DNA from: Torulaspora globosa | Lineage: Eukaryota > Ascomycota > Saccharomycetes > Saccharomycetales > Saccharomycetaceae | Assembly (NCBI RefSeq): GCF_014133895.1 | Contig: NC_050727.1 | Coordinates: 558,001-622,000, forward strand | Direction: 5' to 3' | DNA: 64,000 nt | Part shown: piece after piece, positions 48,064 through 57,892 of the stretch | Numbering within the stretch: position 1 is the first letter of the stretch | Layout: every line of letters begins with the position of its first letter | Position numbers and translations under genes: made by a program | The notes under the pieces: model-generated | Told to the model about the DNA's origin: nothing | Database searches by the model: none | The model's input: the letters and a program-made list of their open reading frames with translations, nothing else

Positions 48064-49614
48064 ATGTCTAAGAGAAGTATCGCCTCGGAGGAAGAGCAGA
48101 GGGTGGTCGCCGCCAAAATCGGAGGGAATGATGTGCCAGCCGTCGGCTCCAAGAACGAAGAGCCCGATATTGAGATGGGAGAGTTCGAGGATGCATACAG
48201 CGACGAATTTGAAAGCGATGGTGAGATAATAGAAGTGGATGAGGAGGAGGATAAAGAAGAGGATGAAGAGGGCATTGATGAACAAAAGTTTATAGAGAAA
48301 AAGCAACAGGATGCTCAAAAGCAGCTTGAAAAGGAACAAAAGGAAGACAATGCCAGGGAGGAATTATATTTGCCACATTTATCTCGGCCTTTGGGGCCTG
48401 ATGAAGTGTTGGAGGCTGATCCAACTGTTTACGAAATGCTACACAATGTGAACATGCCATGGCCGTGCCTAACCTTGGATGTCATACCTGATGGATTGGG
48501 GACTGAGCGTCGAAACTACCCCCAATCTCTTCTCATGACCACCGCAACACAGGCTTCGAAGAAAAAAGAAAACGAATTGATGGTGCTCAAGCTTTCGCAA
48601 TTGAACAAGACCTTGGTCAAGGGCGACGGCGACGATGAAGAAGAAGACGAGGACGACGAGGGCGACGATAGCGATCCCATTATTGAAAATGAAAACATAC
48701 CACTCAAAGACACTACGAACAGAATAAAGGTCTCCCCATTCGCGTCCAAACAAGAGGTGTTGACGGCCACCATGAGCGAAAATGCTGAGGTGTACATCTA
48801 TGACTTAGCTCCACAGACAAGAGCTTTCGAAACACCTGGCTATCAAATTCCCAAAGCTGCCAAGCGTCCACTCCACACAGTCAAAAACCACGGGAATGTT
48901 GAGGGTTACGGTCTGGATTGGTCTCCTTTGATCAAAACGGGTGCCCTGTTAACCGGTGACTGTTCGGGTCAAGTTTTCTTGACACAGCGTCATACGTCAA
49001 AGTGGGTTACTGACAGGCAGCCCTTTACCGTGTCTAATAACAAGTCAATCGAAGATATCCAATGGTCGCGTACGGAATCCACCGTTTTTGCCACCAGCGG
49101 ATGCGACGGTTATATAAGGATCTGGGACACAAGGTCAAAGAAGCATAAACCGGCCATCTCTACAAAGGCTTCTACCACAGATGTCAACGTTATCAGTTGG
49201 AATGAAAAGATCGGTTATCTATTGGCAAGCGGTGCGGATGACGGTAAATGGGGTGTCTGGGATCTTAGACAATTGTCGCCCAACAATAGCGACAATGTGC
49301 AGCCCGTCGCACAATATGGCTTCCACAAAGGTGCAATCACATCGATTAGTTTCAACCCGCTTGATGAATCAATTATCGCTGTTGCATCTGAGGACAACAC
49401 TGTGACCCTGTGGGACTTATCTGTGGAAGCAGACGATGAAGAGATCAAACAACAAACGTTAGAGGTAAGCGAGTTGAAGCAAATTCCTCCTCAGCTTTTA
49501 TTCGTTCACTGGCAAAAAGAGGTCAAAGACGTCAAATGGCATAGGCAAATCCCAGGCTGTCTTATCAGTACTGGTACAGATGGTCTGAATATCTGGAAAA
49601 CAATCAGTGTTTAG
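48064..49614 (+). CDS. RRB1: Ribosome assembly WD40 chaperone Rrb1
   Basis: 516 residues (S. cerevisiae YMR131C, 511). Rrb1 is the dedicated chaperone of Rpl3 (uL3). A very acidic N-terminus (about 30-90) is followed by [21 protein letters not shown], the CAF1C-type helix, another acidic run (about 185-205) and WD repeats ending [26 protein letters not shown] and LNIWKT. Confidence 0.95.
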   Translation: MSKRSIASEEEQRVVAAKIGGNDVPAVGSKNEEPDIEMGEFEDAYSDEFESDGEIIEVDEEEDKEEDEEGIDEQKFIEKKQQDAQKQLEKEQKEDNAREELYLPHLSRPLGPDEVLEADPTVYEMLHNVNMPWPCLTLDVIPDGLGTERRNYPQSLLMTTATQASKKKENELMVLKLSQLNKTLVKGDGDDEEEDEDDEGDDSDPIIENENIPLKDTTNRIKVSPFASKQEVLTATMSENAEVYIYDLAPQTRAFETPGYQIPKAAKRPLHTVKNHGNVEGYGLDWSPLIKTGALLTGDCSGQVFLTQRHTSKWVTDRQPFTVSNNKSIEDIQWSRTESTVFATSGCDGYIRIWDTRSKKHKPAISTKASTTDVNVISWNEKIGYLLASGADDGKWGVWDLRQLSPNNSDNVQPVAQYGFHKGAITSISFNPLDESIIAVASEDNTVTLWDLSVEADDEEIKQQTLEVSELKQIPPQLLFVHWQKEVKDVKWHRQIPGCLISTGTDGLNIWKTISV

Positions 49615-49754
49615 ATTTATGTACATTTATAATTAACGAGAATTGTCCAAAATATCCACTCTTAACCATCATTTGAAGGCTTGCAGAGCGAGGTCCAACA
49701 ATTTCGCTTCCAAGTGACCGTTTGAAGATACGGTAGGGGCGGATCTAGCAAGCA

Positions 49755-52745
49755 ATGAGTAGGCATTTATGGCCATTGAGCCCACCTCAGACCTGCAAGA
49801 TCAATGATTCCATCCATGCATTAGCAAATAACGAGGTGAACAATAATGATATACTTCAAACGATCTCGCTACCTCAGGCAAATGTCCTGGTAATGGTGAC
49901 GCCGGGCAGGGTGCTAGCGTACAATATGAAACCCATGGCACTAGTTGCAAGCCACGAGAGAACTCCCGAGTCCATTGAAGAATTTGGTTTGAACAGGTCC
50001 ATCACTCAGTCTGTAGCATTGGATAGACATGTTGGGGGCCTGAATAATCAAACACAATCCAACAGCTTAGCTTGGAATCAGGGAAAAATCGTCTTTTATG
50101 TTGCTACAGATAAGAGCTTCCTGCTAACATATCAAATATTGAAGAGCTCTGCTAACATAACGACATTCAAGGATTATGGGATTCCAATTATCGATTTCGG
50201 GAAACTTAGCGAAGATCTGGAGCAAGAATACGACGATTCGGTAGACGATGATATTCTAACAGTCTTTGAGAAAGGCAAGACTTCCAAAATCATTCAAAAT
50301 GGTTACGCTGTGACGAAGGAAAAGGGATTTTTACAATTCTTGTCGGTGAATCAGGAAAACCTCGATGAGCTGCCGGTTAGAAGACTCGAGTTGCGTCTGA
50401 AAGTTGTACTGAAATTCGACTACAGGATCATTGATATAATTAGTTTCAAACGACTGTCAGAGAAAGACGAAAAGGCTGAGGAGAGCTTACTTGTTCTGTT
50501 TCCCCATGGATTACAGTTGCTGAGTCTAGAAAACTTCAAGCTGAAAAACTCTTCACTTGTTCAATTAACAAATGGAAGCAGGATATGTATAATTCAGGAC
50601 CAACTTCTCGTTGTAGCGCAACCTTCGGACCACAAAGCAGTTTTGATTAACAACATTAAGATTAACGAGCAAAAAGTAGACGTGGCAGAATTTCCTGTTG
50701 AAGCTAAACTAACAACATGCTTCGAACTCAAAGGAAAGATGGCGTTGGTTTGCGGAGGCACTTTAGTGTATTACAACCCGCAGACCAATGAACTTGACTA
50801 CAAGTTCAAAGTTCCATTTCCTGTCAAGATTTGTGGAAAACTGAACGATGAAACACTCATCTTAATATCAAGAACCAATGTGATGCACTTCATGACGCCG
50901 TTCGGTAACGCCTTGTTTTCCTCCGCTGGAGACAGTGAGTTCGAAGAGCCTTCCTCAAGTTTCGAATACTCAGGATTTGCGTACGTGGATAAATTGCTAG
51001 TATCGGTTTCTAGCTCAGGTGAATATCAAATGTGGGATTTGTGGGAAGAGGCGAAACAGGGGTTTTCAGATGCCCGCTCACCAGTTAGCTACGTCCTGCA
51101 GAACAACAAAAATGATATTGCAATCTACTCGCCAGCCAAAGGCTCTTCGGCCGCACAGGACTTGATGCAAGTAATAAAGTTGCCCACTAGGGCTATCAAC
51201 AACTGCGTTCCTCTTATTAAAATTAGTTCAAACAATAAACTCATGGCGGTCTATGTCTCGAATAAAAACATTCTGCTAATCCAAAATCTAGAGACAAATG
51301 TGTGGTATACCTTCAAGGAGATGACAGTTCTGGATATGCATTGGTTGAGCAGTACATACTTGCTATGTGCTATCAAAAGAGATGATTGGACGACTTCCGT
51401 TCAATGCTTTAGGCTGAATCTTCAAGGACTTGACAGTTCTGATATTGCCAAATACAAAATATGGGAATATCAATTACAGGCGCCGGTTGAACGGCTTAGA
51501 CTACAAGTGAGCTTATTCCATAAGCACAAATTGCTGAAGATTAAATCACGAGAAAATTCTGAGCTGGAGAAATATGGGGAAAAATTCTACAAGACAGCAG
51601 AAGTAATAATAACTACTAGTGATAAGATAGTAATATTTGCGATCTTGTCAATTCTTCATCCTAGCGGTATCCACATTATAAAAAAATTTCATGAACATGC
51701 GAAGATTACTATCCCATCTCCAATTTTAACGGAATCTATCGATTGGGCTGCCAGCTTCAAAGATGGACTCATTTACTGTTCTGATAATAGGATCATGAAA
51801 GCCAGCGAAATCAGCGGAAGTGGCTGGACAACAACAGTGCTATTAGAAGAGGTGGAGCGAATAATAGACATTCTCTCCGATGAAATTTACGTAGTCAGCG
51901 GACACTGCAAACTGTTCTATAAGATTGATGACTTATGGGAAAAAAGACCGCCTCTATTATCGATCCGCTTAGAAGATGACTATTATCCTATTTCGGTGTC
52001 CCCAGACGCAACCACGATACATGGGTTGAGTTGCGTCTTCCACAACGACTACTCCAAGCTGATAATCAAACATAAGATATACCTTGATCAAATGATCTCC
52101 GCGAAGATAGCTCAAAATGTCAGCTTGCAAGATATATCAACCGAGTTCCGCCCGATAAAACATTATAACTTTGCGCTGGAAAAGATACTTTCGCTCAAGA
52201 TCCTCGCTAGCGAGCCCTTAGATCAGATTATAGAACTGGTGAAACTATGTGATAGTCCCCAAAATTGGGAAGCGAGCGGATTTAACCCTCATAGTGACAT
52301 GCTGGAGATAATCAGTAACTGTCTGCGGAAAATTGAAGCGAAACACTGGAACCAACTCTTTTCTAATTTGAAAATGACACCTCGCGAACTTTTAGCCAGG
52401 TGCCTCGAGGGAAATGAGGCTAAGATCATCGGTGTATTATTACTTGTCTTCCTCAATTACGACGTCGAACTTGTGGATGACCTGAGAAGCGACAAAGTAG
52501 ATGACGATAGCGATAGCACAGTGCCATCAGAGGGCAAGGATTCTGCTGTTGCGGATCTTATAAGGGATCAAGAGATGATGCTGAAAGTGCTCAGGCTCCT
52601 CGTAACGAGCGCTGCGAATGCGGAAGACAGTGCTACGGCTGCAGAATCATGGGACATGTGTTTCCAATTAATAAGACTTCTGAAAGAGCTCGATAAGCAG
52701 AACAAAACCCAACTGGTTCAACAAGCGCTGCAGATGTTTCAATAG
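49755..52745 (+). CDS. RIC1: Ypt6 GEF subunit Ric1
   Basis: 996 residues (S. cerevisiae YLR039C, 1,056). With Rgp1 it activates the Golgi Rab GTPase Ypt6. The family start HLWPLSPPQ is intact. The N-terminal two-thirds look like beta-propeller repeats. The C-terminal third is helical, with LDQIIELVKLCDSP and the Ric1 signature around residues 830-900. This is the first of the chromosome XII set (YLR034-YLR039) in the window. Confidence 0.9.
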   Translation: MSRHLWPLSPPQTCKINDSIHALANNEVNNNDILQTISLPQANVLVMVTPGRVLAYNMKPMALVASHERTPESIEEFGLNRSITQSVALDRHVGGLNNQTQSNSLAWNQGKIVFYVATDKSFLLTYQILKSSANITTFKDYGIPIIDFGKLSEDLEQEYDDSVDDDILTVFEKGKTSKIIQNGYAVTKEKGFLQFLSVNQENLDELPVRRLELRLKVVLKFDYRIIDIISFKRLSEKDEKAEESLLVLFPHGLQLLSLENFKLKNSSLVQLTNGSRICIIQDQLLVVAQPSDHKAVLINNIKINEQKVDVAEFPVEAKLTTCFELKGKMALVCGGTLVYYNPQTNELDYKFKVPFPVKICGKLNDETLILISRTNVMHFMTPFGNALFSSAGDSEFEEPSSSFEYSGFAYVDKLLVSVSSSGEYQMWDLWEEAKQGFSDARSPVSYVLQNNKNDIAIYSPAKGSSAAQDLMQVIKLPTRAINNCVPLIKISSNNKLMAVYVSNKNILLIQNLETNVWYTFKEMTVLDMHWLSSTYLLCAIKRDDWTTSVQCFRLNLQGLDSSDIAKYKIWEYQLQAPVERLRLQVSLFHKHKLLKIKSRENSELEKYGEKFYKTAEVIITTSDKIVIFAILSILHPSGIHIIKKFHEHAKITIPSPILTESIDWAASFKDGLIYCSDNRIMKASEISGSGWTTTVLLEEVERIIDILSDEIYVVSGHCKLFYKIDDLWEKRPPLLSIRLEDDYYPISVSPDATTIHGLSCVFHNDYSKLIIKHKIYLDQMISAKIAQNVSLQDISTEFRPIKHYNFALEKILSLKILASEPLDQIIELVKLCDSPQNWEASGFNPHSDMLEIISNCLRKIEAKHWNQLFSNLKMTPRELLARCLEGNEAKIIGVLLLVFLNYDVELVDDLRSDKVDDDSDSTVPSEGKDSAVADLIRDQEMMLKVLRLLVTSAANAEDSATAAESWDMCFQLIRLLKELDKQNKTQLVQQALQMFQ

Positions 52746-53356
52746 CCTTATATAAGTTCAATACCTCGAGACTGTGATCAGGATCACGTGCCGAGTCCTG
52801 CTTGGCACGGCGGCTAATTGAAAGCTGATTGATTATACAAACATACAGTCCACTGCCACAACACAAAGTCGGTCTAAACACTATTTGCATTAACCATAAT
52901 TGAAATGAGATGAAGTACCGGAGGTTAAGAGGCTACAGCACGACTGAAGCGGGTCTCCAACCACCGCAGAGAGCGCGGACCGAGGACGCAATAATAGACT
53001 CATGAGATCAGGTTAGACAAGACTACCAGCGCATCTGAAATGGAATTTGACAGCTAAGCAAATCAAATGAAGCCGATTGATCCAGTTTGAAGAAGAAAGC
53101 TAATATGAACCACATCACATGACTTTTATCCAATGAAGACCTAGTAAAAGTTCATAGTGCTGGCGAGAGAGCTCTCTGACCGATAAACGCACACTTTGAG
53201 CTATGCTGGAAAAAATCAGCTTACCGCAGGAGAGCTAAACGGCATAGAGTGAGTAGAACTTGTTTTGGCAGTTATATTCACTTGATTGAAAAGAGTTAGA
53301 AGTTTGCTCTTTTCCAGATTTGTTGTTTAAGAACCACACAGTACTACAACTTACCA
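52746..53356. other. Intergenic RIC1 / COX12
   Basis: 611 bases. CACGTG at 52785-52790 and CCAAT at 53130-53134 are candidate Cbf1 and Hap2/3/4/5 sites; the latter fits a respiratory gene. GAAAAGAG (53288-53295) and CTCTTTTC (53307-53314) could form a hairpin in the COX12 leader. No gene is seen. Confidence 0.5.
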
Positions 53357-53647
53357 ATGACCGCAGAGCAAAAGATTCAACAGATCTCTGAGAAAGCACA
53401 TCAACCTGGCCAAGAAAGTCCATTGCATACCGTTGGCTTCGATGCTAGATTCCCTAATCAAAACCAGACCAAACACTGTTGGCAGTCATATGTGGATTAC
53501 CACAAATGTATTAACATGAAGGGCGAGGACTTTGCACCATGCAAAGTGTTCTGGAGAACTTACTCCTCTCTGTGCCCTCTAGACTGGGTCGACAAGTGGG
53601 ACGAACAAAGAGCGAAGGGGATTTTCCCAGGTGACATCAATCCATGA
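53357..53647 (+). CDS. COX12: Cytochrome c oxidase subunit VIb
   Basis: 96 residues (S. cerevisiae YLR038C, 83). An intermembrane-space subunit of complex IV imported by the Mia40 route. The twin Cys motif is CX9C then CX10C (C-WQSYVDYHK-C and C-KVFWRTYSSL-C). The core begins SPLHTVGFDARFPNQ. The N-terminus is about 14 residues longer than in S. cerevisiae, polar and Gln/Glu-rich. Confidence 0.96.
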   Translation: MTAEQKIQQISEKAHQPGQESPLHTVGFDARFPNQNQTKHCWQSYVDYHKCINMKGEDFAPCKVFWRTYSSLCPLDWVDKWDEQRAKGIFPGDINP

Positions 53648-54088
53648 GGAGAGATAAAACACTTCCCGTGGAAGAATTTCCCATGACATTTTTTCTCTCT
53701 TCGTTCTAATGGTTGTCGGAGACATCTCTACTGGATCTCCAAGGGCCAAATTTCTACGACATATATTCATTTTTAAACATTAATGTTGAAATCCAGAGCA
53801 GTGCTAGTTCCCTTCTTGTGAGTGGGCGTGACAGGCTGCAGCACAAGATCAACATATGCTAGTGGAAATAACATCAAATTAAGTTAGCACGTACGTTAGT
53901 TAAGACGCGGAAAGAACTTTACAGCAAAATGTAACATTTTCTCATCCTGTCACTTCTTCGCCAAGGTTCAGTAAATAATCTCCTTAGCTTATAATAGCGC
54001 CAAGGCGCTGGTACGCAGAAATGGCTGAGTGGTGCCCCACTTAATGGGGTTACTAGATCGATCAGAGATATCTTTCAACAAATACCAT
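53648..54088. repeat. Gap before tRNA-Ala with candidate old solo LTR (53784-54080)
   Basis: 297 bases start TGTTGAAATC and end TCTTTCAACA, an 8-base terminal inverted repeat. They stop 8 bases before a tRNA gene, where Ty-type elements insert. No 5-base target duplication is seen (ATTAA against AATAC), so the element would be old, or this is chance. A tRNA box-A-like TGGCTGAGTGG lies at 54022-54032 without a matching box B of its own. Confidence 0.3.
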
Positions 54089-54161
54089 GGGCACATGGCG
54101 CAGTTGGTAGCGCGCTTCCCTTGCAAGGAAGAGGTCATCGGTTCGATTCCGGTTGCGTCCA
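54089..54161 (+). tRNA. tA(UGC): tRNA-Ala (anticodon TGC)
   Basis: 73 bases, no intron. Acceptor arm GGGCACA with TGCGTCC carries the G3-U70 pair that identifies alanine tRNAs. Anticodon stem CTTCC/GGAAG, loop CTTGCAA, anticodon TGC at 54122-54124. Box B is GGTTCGATTCC at 54140-54150. An ATTATTTTT terminator follows directly. Confidence 0.97.
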
Positions 54162-54181
54162 ATTATTTTTAACTATCTTGA

Positions 54182-55090
54182 TCAAAGTAGGAAGTCTTGA
54201 AGAGTTTTGAAGTTTGACACCACAAAGGCTCTCTCACCCAGGAGAACAGTATCCATTTGTCTCAAGCTCTCCTCGTAGCTTATGCTTGAAGTAGTATCAA
54301 TTTTATCGACTGACAGAAGGTCGCTGCTCCTGTCCTTGTGCTCAAAAGACCTGGATAAGTGTCCGTACTTATTGTTCCTATCGATCAGTACTCCATTCCA
54401 TCCAGCATTCTCAGCACCGCGCATGTCGTTGATTGCCTCATCGCCGATATGCCAGCACCGAGACCTGAGGGTCCCGAGGTCATTATTCTCTAGCAATCTG
54501 GGATACCTCTTCGCCATATCCTCAAGGGCATATTCGAAAATCTCTTTGGAGGGCTTTTTCAGATCTAGGTCGTATGATAAGAAGATATGCGGTTTAAAGT
54601 ATTCGTACAGTCCAAGGTTTTGCAGCAATGTATATACCACCGGATCTGTGTTGCTGATGATACCTAAGATCACATCCGGATGCTTTGATTTAGCTTCTTT
54701 TATGAAATCAAGCACATCTGGATACACCTGGTAAGCTTGGTAACCCTCGAATCTCACTAAAATCTCCTCAACCATCTCTTTTGAGATCTCCAGCGGCTGG
54801 AAAACGTTCGTGATAAGCTTGCTCCACCATTCCACTGCGGTGATGCCTGTAAACTTGCCATAGTTCGGATGCCTATCCCTCAGCTCCTTGAAGACTTTGG
54901 GAAATTTCATGGTTAGTTGCATGGGATCGGCGATGACGTTGTATTTCTTGGCAACCAGGCAGTACTGCTGCATAACTGGCAGTGTCGTTGCATATAATGT
55001 GTTGTAAGCATCGAAGGTGATCACTGTGGGACTTTCAGGCTTCAGAGCATGCTTCCACCCACCAATTGGTATTCTTCTTGGAAAAGCCAT
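54182..55090 (-). CDS. DPI35: HAD-family hydrolase (YMR130W type)
   Basis: 302 residues, the same as S. cerevisiae YMR130W. HAD fold: motif I FDAYNTLY (about 25) has Asp at the nucleophile position but Tyr where most phosphatases have the second Asp. IISNTD is motif II, KKPSKEIF motif III and GDEAINDMRG motif IV. Substrate unknown. The frame opens at a GTG 17 codons upstream; ATG 55090 is used. Confidence 0.9.
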   Translation of the reverse strand: MAFPRRIPIGGWKHALKPESPTVITFDAYNTLYATTLPVMQQYCLVAKKYNVIADPMQLTMKFPKVFKELRDRHPNYGKFTGITAVEWWSKLITNVFQPLEISKEMVEEILVRFEGYQAYQVYPDVLDFIKEAKSKHPDVILGIISNTDPVVYTLLQNLGLYEYFKPHIFLSYDLDLKKPSKEIFEYALEDMAKRYPRLLENNDLGTLRSRCWHIGDEAINDMRGAENAGWNGVLIDRNNKYGHLSRSFEHKDRSSDLLSVDKIDTTSSISYEESLRQMDTVLLGERAFVVSNFKTLQDFLL

Positions 55091-55438
55091 TATCGAGTTA
55101 CTACTGTAGCGGAAGTGTTGTCTTCGTTGTAGTAATATCACCAGCTAAGTCAGTACACTAAATACCAATAACTTCAAGGGAAACGAAGAAAGAGATAGAT
55201 ATTTCAGGGCAACAGCCAGTGACATTGGTTTGCTTGCTAATCCGTTTTTATTTAGTCGCAGGGGCACACACTGCCAACTTGAGTTCCTAAAGGGTCTGAG
55301 CTCATGCAATACCTTCGAAAAGCCTGCGAATTGCAACTCTTCATAGATCAGTGCCTTTGGGTTAGTGACAGCAAGCTCGATAGGTAAAAAAGCAGCTCAA
55401 GAAAGCAGCTCAAAGATCTACAGCGGCTCAAGGGTCCG
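55091..55438. other. Divergent promoter DPI35 / MLH2
   Basis: 348 bases between divergent ATGs. A short direct repeat, AAAGCAGCTCAA, occurs twice in tandem just upstream of MLH2 (about 55388-55412). No gene is seen. Confidence 0.5.
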
Positions 55439-57439
55439 ATGACCATTAAGGAAATCGAAGATACGTCAAAATGGCGTCTTGTGTCCAGCTCAATCATTCC
55501 GGACCCCAAGCATGCTGTCAAAGAGCTCATAGATAATGCGATAGACGCTGGAGCCACCAGCATTTACGTTGACATAGATTCTAACACAAGCGGTTGTCAT
55601 TACATTTGCGTTAGGGACGATGGTTCTGGCGTAGATAAAGCTGATAGGAATGCAATGTGCTTGAACCATGCCACTAGCAAAATAAGGTCGCAGGATGACC
55701 TATCCCACTTGAAGACTCTGGGATTCAGAGGACAGGCGCTCTTTTCTCTAGCAACATTAGCCAATAAGAAAGGTTCTATGGAAATTACAACAAAGAGTAA
55801 GTCTGAAAGTGTTGGCGAGAAGTGGCTGGTGCCCAAAGATGGCCTTACCAAAGGTATAGACCGTAAAAAGGTCTCATGTCCGTCAGGCACTACAGTACTG
55901 ATCAAAAACCTCCTGCTGGGATTGAGAGCCCGGTATTTACACACAGTAGCTAGGGCGGCAAGAAGCAATGAAGAGATTCACCGTCTAACACAGCACTACT
56001 CTTTGATTTTCCGATCAATTCGATTCCACTTTTGTCTTGTTACTGTCGACAAGGATGGTCAAGTAACGAGGAAGCAATTGCAACAATCCTTGGAACCAAA
56101 CCTTTCAAGAGTACGAGCCCTCTCAATAGCATCAAAGTTGAGGTCGCCAGTCTCAGATAACTTCCTCGTTAACGATAATTTGCCTGTCAATAAGTTTATT
56201 CATTTGAATGTCATACTGCCAAGAATGCAGCCGCAGACAGACGTCTGCGGGCTCAACAAAAATAAGAGGTTTCTCTCCGTTAACAATCGAATCATTTCGC
56301 TTCAACTGAACTTTGGGACTTCAGTCGCCAAAATAGTTAATAAAATTTACCGTGAAGCAAATTTAATGGATCCAACGACCTGGTATATTAACTTCGAATG
56401 TGACGCAAGAATTTTGGACGTGAATGTTGAACCGGGAAAAAATGATGTTATGATTAAGGACGTATCCATCGTCATGCGTCAACTGGAGGAGTCTCTCTCT
56501 GCGTATATTGTGGCGGAGTTGGGCAAGAAAGGATGTGAAGAAATCGAAATGACCGGGCGAATTCCAAGGCGTCCAGGCATATGTCAGGAAGCTACTGTGA
56601 CAAGCCAAAAGCCAGGTAACAATGGAGGTGTATCCACGGTTAACGGTGATCAGCACGCTGGGAAACAGGGGGAAATCAAACGAAATGAATCACTGCTTCC
56701 TTCAGCGAATGAAAATGTACGCTCAGTCGGAAGCACATCGGCGCTGCGATGCGCCAAGCGCCAAGCTGCATCTGATTATGTGTATCCAGATGAGATTCGA
56801 TGGAAGTGCAACTTAAATTCGGATGATGCGGTTGGAACACAGGAAGTAACCAATCGCCATTGCTCATCGTCGCTGGAAAGCTCGCCAATCCCGGGCTGTG
56901 AGAATGAGGATATGGAGGTGGCACGAAACATATCCCTTTCGAACCCGTTCATGATCGCAAAGCTGAAGCACTTCAGCGTAAAGCAGCGCAAAATTGAAGT
57001 ACCGCAGAAGAATCTTGATAATTCGAGCTCCCATGATTCCGCTGATGTTGCTCACCTCGAATCGAGAAGATATCTGGAAAGTGCACCTACTTATCCGCGA
57101 GCGGATTTCAAGCAACCTAGCTTGTCATCCACCTGCGGTGATACAACGCTGATAGATGAAGAGATTGTAGATGAGGAAAGGATAGGCCATAAAGCCTGCT
57201 TAGCTTCAAGAAGGCTACGACTGTATTCAGAGCATACAGAAGGCGTTACACAGTCTGTCGACTACAATTATGGCAAGTACAGTCAAAGTGCTTACAAAAA
57301 CGAACTACAGTGGTTAAGCAGAGATTCTGATCCGAAAAACCGCGTAACCGAAAGCCTTATTGCCCTTTCAAAGGACCTGAAGGACAAGAGAATTTCGCTC
57401 TCTCGCGCAAAAGAGGGATGGTTCATACTGACCAACTGA
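55439..57439 (+). CDS. MLH2: MutL homologue Mlh2
   Basis: 666 residues (S. cerevisiae YLR035C, 695). It pairs with Mlh1 as a mismatch-repair accessory factor and limits gene-conversion tracts in meiosis. GHKL ATPase motifs: ELIDNAIDAGAT (about 24), DDGSGVD (about 60) and GFRGQALFSL (about 95). NVEPGKNDV (about 335) closes the N-terminal domain. The middle is disordered. The metal-binding endonuclease motif of Pms1/Mlh3 is absent, as expected for Mlh2. Confidence 0.92.
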   Translation: MTIKEIEDTSKWRLVSSSIIPDPKHAVKELIDNAIDAGATSIYVDIDSNTSGCHYICVRDDGSGVDKADRNAMCLNHATSKIRSQDDLSHLKTLGFRGQALFSLATLANKKGSMEITTKSKSESVGEKWLVPKDGLTKGIDRKKVSCPSGTTVLIKNLLLGLRARYLHTVARAARSNEEIHRLTQHYSLIFRSIRFHFCLVTVDKDGQVTRKQLQQSLEPNLSRVRALSIASKLRSPVSDNFLVNDNLPVNKFIHLNVILPRMQPQTDVCGLNKNKRFLSVNNRIISLQLNFGTSVAKIVNKIYREANLMDPTTWYINFECDARILDVNVEPGKNDVMIKDVSIVMRQLEESLSAYIVAELGKKGCEEIEMTGRIPRRPGICQEATVTSQKPGNNGGVSTVNGDQHAGKQGEIKRNESLLPSANENVRSVGSTSALRCAKRQAASDYVYPDEIRWKCNLNSDDAVGTQEVTNRHCSSSLESSPIPGCENEDMEVARNISLSNPFMIAKLKHFSVKQRKIEVPQKNLDNSSSHDSADVAHLESRRYLESAPTYPRADFKQPSLSSTCGDTTLIDEEIVDEERIGHKACLASRRLRLYSEHTEGVTQSVDYNYGKYSQSAYKNELQWLSRDSDPKNRVTESLIALSKDLKDKRISLSRAKEGWFILTN

Positions 57440-57892
57440 AGCAGTTCTTCGTTATTCCTCGTTCCATTTGCCGCCCAATCCTGTCCTGAAAAACTACTCG
57501 ATGCCGTATCGCCTTAGTTTTACTTCCCCAAAAGCGGTAAGCTAAGTCTAGTTATAAAACGACGATGCTGCTAGCCCTCTAATTAACAACCAACGGCTTT
57601 GCCTTTGTTTGCTCAAATGAGATATATTACAGGATTCGTGAAGCCTTTCTTGGAAATTTGATCCTCATGTATCTTCATGAAGCGCATAGGCTCGATTTGA
57701 GCAATATGTAAGTAGCTAGAGGGGAAAACACGTATTTTCCAGAAGTTTAGGTTTCACTTCTGGCCAGCCCTTCTTCATCTATAGATTACCAACGCTTTGG
57801 CTAAGCCTTTTTATTTAGAAATGCTACCATATAGTCAACGATGGTTAATTCCTTCATGTGCCGTCTTTACTTGTAGAGAGTTCGACGCCAGA
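57440..57892. other. Convergent 3' region MLH2 / POM152
   Basis: 453 bases. No gene, tRNA or repeat recognised. Confidence 0.5.

Noticed and set aside
54022..54032. TGGCTGAGTGG as a second tRNA gene
   Set aside because: It matches box A, but the only box B downstream belongs to tRNA-Ala and no cloverleaf can be drawn.
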